From NCBI GenBank assembly GCA_020742515.1, contig DYWT01000154.1, forward strand, positions 1-35,815: 35,815 nt of DNA, written 5' to 3'. The number at the start of each line of letters is the position of its first letter. Position 1 is the stretch's first letter. This document shows positions 31,918-35,815 of this stretch, one piece after another. The DNA comes from Sporosarcina psychrophila. GTDB lineage: Bacteria; Bacillota; Bacilli; Bacillales_A; Planococcaceae. The notes beneath the pieces are model-generated. The model worked only from the letters and a program-made list of their open reading frames with translations. It had not been told where the DNA came from and ran no database searches. Position numbers and translations under genes: made by a program.

Positions 31918-31947
31918 ATTGTATAGTTGTGTTGACAATTTGTCAAC
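31918..31947 (-). promoter_or_regulatory. Promoter with palindromic operator for the XRE/DUF1232-LCP operon
   Basis: On the minus strand TTGACA (31941-31946) and TACAAT (31918-31923) are 17 bases apart. The -35 box is part of GTTGACA-ATT-TGTCAAC (31931-31947), a 7-bp inverted repeat of the size bound by XRE dimers. Autoregulation by the first gene is the simplest reading. Confidence 0.75.
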
Positions 31948-32070
31948 GTCAATAAGTTTCATAATCACTCTTAATTTTTTTGAATTCATTTTGGGAAATA
32001 AGTGCTACAAATTAAAAGCCTAGCGGAACAATGTAAGCTATACTATAAGAAGTTAAGGAGCTGATCTGAT

Positions 32071-32652
32071 ATGTTAAAAAAACAGATGGAAAAGTATATT
32101 GTAGAAAATACAAAGGATAACAAGATTGAGTTCTTTGAAGTGGATAAAGAATATGTCGCTAAACATCAATTGATTACCAGCGGACAAACTGTTCTAGACA
32201 AAGACTTCCACTTCAATGTCGTTGAACGGTGTGTTAAAGAGACAGAAAATCTGATTCGAGAAGAAGATCAGCAATTTTTGAGTGGCAGTATTTCATATTT
32301 GAAAAATCATATGAATGAATTCATTTATGTGGAATCGGATGCTTTTGACCTCATTCGAATTGATGCAGTTGTACTTGAATGCGACGATGTATTTAAAACG
32401 TATTCTTCTTTATTCGGATTGAAATTACAAAAAAAATTCGGCGATGCTATAAAAGCGTATCTCGACACGCATTTACACGGAGACGGAGCGAAATATAGTG
32501 TACTGTTTTCAAATGAAGACGGCTTATGGGATATGAACTTTGCGCTGGATTACGTAGACGGTTTTAGTGAAGATTTACCGTTTGTAGAGGTTTATCAACT
32601 GATGTACAACTTTATATTCAAATTGGTTGAAGCCATTGATGAAGAGCAGTGA
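32071..32652 (+). CDS. Conserved hypothetical cytosolic protein (193 residues)
   Basis: The product is acidic, with no signal or membrane segment. It is mixed alpha/beta: an N-terminal helix (LKKQMEKYIVENTKDNK), strands around EFFEVDKEYVAKHQL and YVESDAFDLIRIDAVVLECDD, and a C-terminal half with KYSVLFSNEDGLWDMNFALDYVDGF. Similar short proteins in Bacillales have sometimes been labelled branched-chain aminotransferase, but no PLP-lysine motif is present, so I do not adopt that name. AAGGAG is about 10 bases before the ATG. It lies 14 bases upstream of the TRM11-like methyltransferase and is probably co-transcribed, which may hint at a role linked to RNA modification. Confidence 0.8.
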   Translation: MLKKQMEKYIVENTKDNKIEFFEVDKEYVAKHQLITSGQTVLDKDFHFNVVERCVKETENLIREEDQQFLSGSISYLKNHMNEFIYVESDAFDLIRIDAVVLECDDVFKTYSSLFGLKLQKKFGDAIKAYLDTHLHGDGAKYSVLFSNEDGLWDMNFALDYVDGFSEDLPFVEVYQLMYNFIFKLVEAIDEEQ

Positions 32653-32666
32653 AGGATGGGAATTGA

Positions 32667-33611
32667 GTGAGTAATCTAGGTTTTATATACACATATACGC
32701 AGCATATGGATGAGCATGATCTATGCATGTTAGAAATGAGATCATTTTTCGGTTTCGATGTCCCCTCTACAGTATTGAAAAGTTCGATTAGAATTGATCC
32801 GAGCCGAAGCGCTTTTATGAAAGAACGGCTGGATATTATGTATGAAGGCAATAATCTCGAAGAAATTTCACAACAAGTTGAACAGCATGATTTAGGTGGA
32901 TTTACTTTTAGAGTCGTCTCTTTGAATACGGCTGATCTCGGCACAACCGCTAAAATTGGGCATCCGGAACGGCGAAAAATCGAACGTGAAATCGGTTTAC
33001 GTGTCAATGGTATTCCAGAATTAGTGCATCCACCGGGAAAAACATTCGGCATTATTTTATTGGATGGCAAGTGGTATTTTGGGAAGTTGGTAGAGAGTGA
33101 ATCCATTTGGTTCCAACATCAGAAAAAACCGCATATGTATTCAACAGCACTAAGCACTCGCGTCGCAAGGGCAGTAGCCAATATTGCAGTCCCGCATCCC
33201 GCTGGTGTACGAGCAATCGATCCTTGCTGCGGCATTGGAACTGTTCTAGTTGAAGCATTATCTATGGGCATCAATATCGTCGGTCGTGATATTAACTCGC
33301 GTGTTGTTTTAGGATCGAGGAAAAATATTGCCCATTTCGACCTCGAAGGCAGTGTAGAAATTGGACCTATTGCAGAAGTTGTTGACGAATATGACGTTGC
33401 AATTATCGATATGCCCTATAATCTTTTTACACATATAACCCCTGAAGCGCAACTTGAGATATTGAAGGAAGCACGCCGGTTTACGAAGAAAGTCATCGTT
33501 GTGACAATTGAAACAATTGATCATATGGTTGAAGAAGCCGGTTTTACTATTACTGATCGCTGTGTTGCAAAAAAAGGGCATTTTATCAGACAAGTGCTTG
33601 TTTGCGAATAA
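32667..33611 (+). CDS. TRM11-like SAM-dependent RNA methyltransferase
   Basis: The 314-residue enzyme has an N-terminal domain (about 1-155) and a C-terminal class I methyltransferase domain (about 165-310). The SAM motif is DPCCGIGTVLVEA (about 190-202), followed by the acidic loop GRDINSRVV. Motif IV reads DMPYN, a variant of the (D/N)PP(Y/F) used by N-methylating RNA/DNA enzymes, with Met in place of the first Pro. KPHMYSTALSTRVARAVANIA is the usual helix before the SAM motif in TRM11/TrmG10 proteins, which make N2-methylguanosine in tRNA. The target here is unproven. It starts with GTG at 32667, 14 bases after the upstream gene. A strong bidirectional terminator follows. Confidence 0.9.
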   Translation: MSNLGFIYTYTQHMDEHDLCMLEMRSFFGFDVPSTVLKSSIRIDPSRSAFMKERLDIMYEGNNLEEISQQVEQHDLGGFTFRVVSLNTADLGTTAKIGHPERRKIEREIGLRVNGIPELVHPPGKTFGIILLDGKWYFGKLVESESIWFQHQKKPHMYSTALSTRVARAVANIAVPHPAGVRAIDPCCGIGTVLVEALSMGINIVGRDINSRVVLGSRKNIAHFDLEGSVEIGPIAEVVDEYDVAIIDMPYNLFTHITPEAQLEILKEARRFTKKVIVVTIETIDHMVEEAGFTITDRCVAKKGHFIRQVLVCE

Positions 33612-33615
33612 GAAA

Positions 33616-33648
33616 AAAGACCTCGCTCAAAGCGAGGTCTTTCTTTTT
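33616..33648. terminator. Bidirectional intrinsic terminator
   Basis: AAAGACCTCGCT (33616-33627), loop CAA, AGCGAGGTCTTT (33631-33642), with T-tracts on both strands, between the convergent methyltransferase and diguanylate cyclase genes. Confidence 0.95.
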
Positions 33649-33686
33649 GTAATTTACGAATAAAACGTCTCAATAGTCCTACGTAT

Positions 33687-35234
33687 TCAACCTTCAGATT
33701 GTACGACTTTATTTCTTCCTTCCATTTTCGCTTGATATAACGCCTTGTCTACCCTGTTGAAAAAGTCTTCTATTGTTTCGTTATGATTATGATAACTACC
33801 AACGCCAGATGAAATCGTCATATAATCATTGGTCGGACATAACATTGATGCGACATTTGTTCGAAGCCTTTCAGCTATAATCATTGCTTCCTGAATATTC
33901 GTTTCAGCCAACAAGACAACAAATTCTTCTCCTCCCAATCTAATGCATACATCATCGTCCCGAACTATTTCATTCATTTTTCCTGAGAGAAACTTAAGAA
34001 CTTCGTCGCCTATATGATGGCCATATTTGTCGTTGACAGCTTTGAAATGATCAATATCAATCATAATGACGGAAAACTGTTTTTTTTCCATTATCCATTT
34101 CGTGGTGATTTCTTCTCCATATCTACGATTCTTCAGTCCAGTTAGAGGGTCCGTATAGGAGCGCTCCTTATAATCCTCAACCTTCTGTTGCTGACTCTGT
34201 GCGTATTCGTGAATTGTTGCATTCAACTGCTTAGCCTCGAAGTACCACGTAGGAATATCATTACATTCGAGTTGTCCTCCGCTTTCTTTTAGTCTTGCCG
34301 ACAACATAGCCAATTTGCGCAAAGGAGATGATAATTTTTCAGTCAAAATAATGGTTAAGAGGAAAAAGAATACAACAAATGGAAATGCGTATAGCAGCAT
34401 TTTGTATACCATTCCCGACAATGGTTGAATGCTTGCATCAAAGGGTGTTTGAGAAACAACTCCCCACTTGCTCGACTTAATGTATGTGTAGCCGGCAAGA
34501 AACTTCTTACCTTCAGAGTTCGTAACTTGTTGGGCACCACTTTCATGTCTTTGTATTTTTAGATTGACTTCATTTTCACTAATTGTTTCCCCAATTCTTT
34601 TGGCATCGGGATGGTAGATCAACATTCCTGAAGTATCAACTACCCAAACATATGAACCGTCCGTGGAAAAGTGTTCGTCGAGGATATCATGAATAATATT
34701 ATCTTGTTGCAAATAAATCGTGCCACTCAAAAATCCGAGGTATTCATTTTTTTCACTCCATAATGGGGTGGAAACTAGTATGAGCAGTCTGCCCGTTGCA
34801 GCTTTATAAGGCTTTGAGATAAGGGGTTTTCTTTCACGCAGTGCTTCTGTCGGGCCTTCAGTAGCTAGTTTCTTTCCGACTATACCTATTTCCGGTGAGG
34901 TCGCAAGCACAACCCCCTCCCTATCAACTATGGAAAGCGAATTAAAGTTTTTACTGCTACTTATTAAATCAGCAAGTTTTTCTGACAACTTTTCTGGGTT
35001 GTCAATTTCGGCACTCATTTCAGAAGCTTTAATTTGCAAATTACTTTGCATTCCGCCAAACACCTCTTCGGACAGCTGTGCCAATTTCATCGAATAAACT
35101 CTATTGATTTCCAAGGAATTGTTTATTAAGTTTTGTTTTGTAACGTAATAACCAGAAAACAAAGTGATACTGAGTATGCCAATCATCGTAAATGATATAA
35201 GAAGCATTATCCAAAATCGTAATGTTTTGATCAT
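33687..35234 (-). CDS. Diguanylate cyclase with extracellular dCache sensor
   Basis: The 515-residue membrane enzyme has a first helix (about 7-27), an extracellular Cache sensor domain (about 30-270, with SYVWVVDTSGMLIYHPDAKRIG), a second helix (about 283-305), a HAMP-like/coiled linker (about 306-365) and a GGDEF domain (about 366-515). The active site is GGEEF (434-438) and the inhibitory I-site RxxD is intact as RDDD (425-428), so it should make cyclic di-GMP with product feedback. SYTDPLTGLKNRR marks the domain start. The ATG at 35234 has AGAGGT seven bases upstream; the frame is open 23 codons further without a ribosome site. No partner gene is adjacent. Confidence 0.95.
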   Translation of the reverse strand: MIKTLRFWIMLLISFTMIGILSITLFSGYYVTKQNLINNSLEINRVYSMKLAQLSEEVFGGMQSNLQIKASEMSAEIDNPEKLSEKLADLISSSKNFNSLSIVDREGVVLATSPEIGIVGKKLATEGPTEALRERKPLISKPYKAATGRLLILVSTPLWSEKNEYLGFLSGTIYLQQDNIIHDILDEHFSTDGSYVWVVDTSGMLIYHPDAKRIGETISENEVNLKIQRHESGAQQVTNSEGKKFLAGYTYIKSSKWGVVSQTPFDASIQPLSGMVYKMLLYAFPFVVFFFLLTIILTEKLSSPLRKLAMLSARLKESGGQLECNDIPTWYFEAKQLNATIHEYAQSQQQKVEDYKERSYTDPLTGLKNRRYGEEITTKWIMEKKQFSVIMIDIDHFKAVNDKYGHHIGDEVLKFLSGKMNEIVRDDDVCIRLGGEEFVVLLAETNIQEAMIIAERLRTNVASMLCPTNDYMTISSGVGSYHNHNETIEDFFNRVDKALYQAKMEGRNKVVQSEG

Positions 35235-35512
35235 ATTAATTACCTCTTTTTTGAAAATGTATTGGTTTTCTATCATTATAAGGCTTGTGTGGGTGACAGT
35301 CACCCATACAACTTTAACACAACTCTTGAATCGCTTAGAGTACCGATAGCTAATATTATAGTGTTACCCAGCAATTTCATGTTTAAAGGAGTAAATTCCA
35401 AATTACCTATATATGGTATACAATTGAAACAACGCATATACTGTAGAGAACATCCTTGTTTAGACAATATTAATAATTAGAAAATTAACCAATTGAAAGT
35501 TATGGTGGAGTA
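35235..35512. other. Intergenic region between divergent genes
   Basis: About 280 AT-rich bases that must carry promoters for the cyclase (minus) and the permease (plus). TATACAAT at about 35419 is a possible plus-strand -10 without a clear -35. A 72-codon frame at 35262-35480 has no ribosome site and is not called. Confidence 0.4.
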
Positions 35513-35815
35513 ATGAAAATTAACTCAATATGGACTGAAAGAGCAAGAGATTTTTATATTGACATTGCTAAATACTTTTCAATCATTGCAATGAGCGTAC
35601 TTTATTCATTTATAATCTTTGGTAGTGTTTTCATTTATTATTACTTGAAATTTCTTCAATGGTTACCTCCCTATTTTCAAACTGAAAGTATAGCTTCTTT
35701 CGTAATTACTCTTACTCTTTTAAAGACAAGCGTTCGAACATTTTTGAAAAAAGCAGATATTATTTTTCTAATGCCAGCGGAGAAGAAATTATCTTCATAT
35801 TTTAGAACATCGATG
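35513..35815 (+). CDS. EcsB-like ABC transporter permease, 5' part only
   Basis: The frame opens with ATG at 35513, preceded by GGTGGAG, and runs for 101 codons to the window edge. The translation starts MKINSIWTERARDFYIDIAK, has two hydrophobic segments (about 20-45 and 55-75), and continues with VRTFLKKADIIFLMPAEKKL. The last stretch closely follows the EcsB family (LKEADxxFLLPxE pattern), the membrane subunit of the EcsAB ABC exporter. EcsA, the ATPase normally encoded directly upstream, is absent, so this may be a stand-alone paralogue or its ATPase lies downstream, outside the window. Confidence 0.7.
   Translation, partial: MKINSIWTERARDFYIDIAKYFSIIAMSVLYSFIIFGSVFIYYYLKFLQWLPPYFQTESIASFVITLTLLKTSVRTFLKKADIIFLMPAEKKLSSYFRTSM

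Noticed and set aside
32071..32652. Branched-chain aminotransferase annotation
   Set aside because: The protein is too short and lacks any PLP-binding lysine motif.
35262..35480. 72-codon plus-strand frame before the EcsB-like gene
   Set aside because: No ribosome site at its start; part of it covers the upstream region of the cyclase gene. A 33-codon inner frame from ATG at about 35380 is equally unsupported.

Overview
This 35.8 kb window is an AT-rich chromosomal stretch from a spore-former-type Firmicute. It most likely comes from the Planococcaceae (Sporosarcina-like). The signs are strong AGGAGG ribosome sites with frequent GTG/TTG starts, sigma-A promoters of the TTGACA-17-TATAAT type, S-layer-homology proteins, Bacillus-type argCJBD order, FapR- and AhrC-like operators, and a YndG/YndH/YndJ-like gene set. 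The genus is inferred from gene content only. There is no phage, CRISPR, rRNA or tRNA in the window.

Left part (1-10,000): the first codons of a probable metallo-lactonase-fold gene sit behind a LacI-family regulator. Divergent from these is a secreted NodB-type polysaccharide deacetylase with an atypical first motif. A TPP riboswitch plus terminator controls a YlmB-type M20 amidohydrolase for thiamine pyrimidine salvage, directly downstream of a large secreted SLH protein. Then come a HEAT-like protein, an alpha/beta hydrolase and a lipoprotein, separated by long gene-poor gaps that hold a perfect 20-bp palindrome.

Middle part (9,700-18,000): a DUF485/sodium:solute symporter pair (ActP/YwcA-like) is followed by about 1 kb of apparently decayed DNA with a long hairpin. 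Next is a minus-strand envelope group: an SLH-SH3-NlpC/P60 endopeptidase followed by three tiny unknown genes (one, of 43 codons, is a new small membrane protein call), a stalk-domain-like secreted protein, a lipoprotein and an unknown protein.

Right-middle (18,000-24,900): the arginine operon argC-argJ-argB-argD and a separate argH, each with a good sigma-A promoter overlapped or closely followed by ARG boxes. Between them lies fabI, with a FapR-type operator just after its -10 box. A 21-bp tandem repeat array, open as a heptapeptide-repeat frame, lies between the fabI and argH 3' ends.

Right part (25,000-35,815): yndG-, yndH- and yndJ-like genes. The 3' end of yndJ has been rewritten by a 738-bp non-coding element with 20-bp terminal inverted repeats, a target-site duplication and several near-perfect hairpins. 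Just beyond the element, a cation-efflux (CDF) gene has its own promoter, a 15-codon leader ORF ending Pro-UGA inside the left arm of an intrinsic terminator, and a 16-nt palindrome: an apparent translation-coupled attenuator. These two neighbouring structures (28,192-29,121) are the best candidates for undescribed biology here. The window ends with a LytR-CpsA-Psr protein co-transcribed with an XRE/DUF1232 regulator, an unknown protein, a TRM11-like methyltransferase, a dCache-GGDEF diguanylate cyclase, and the start of an EcsB-like ABC permease.
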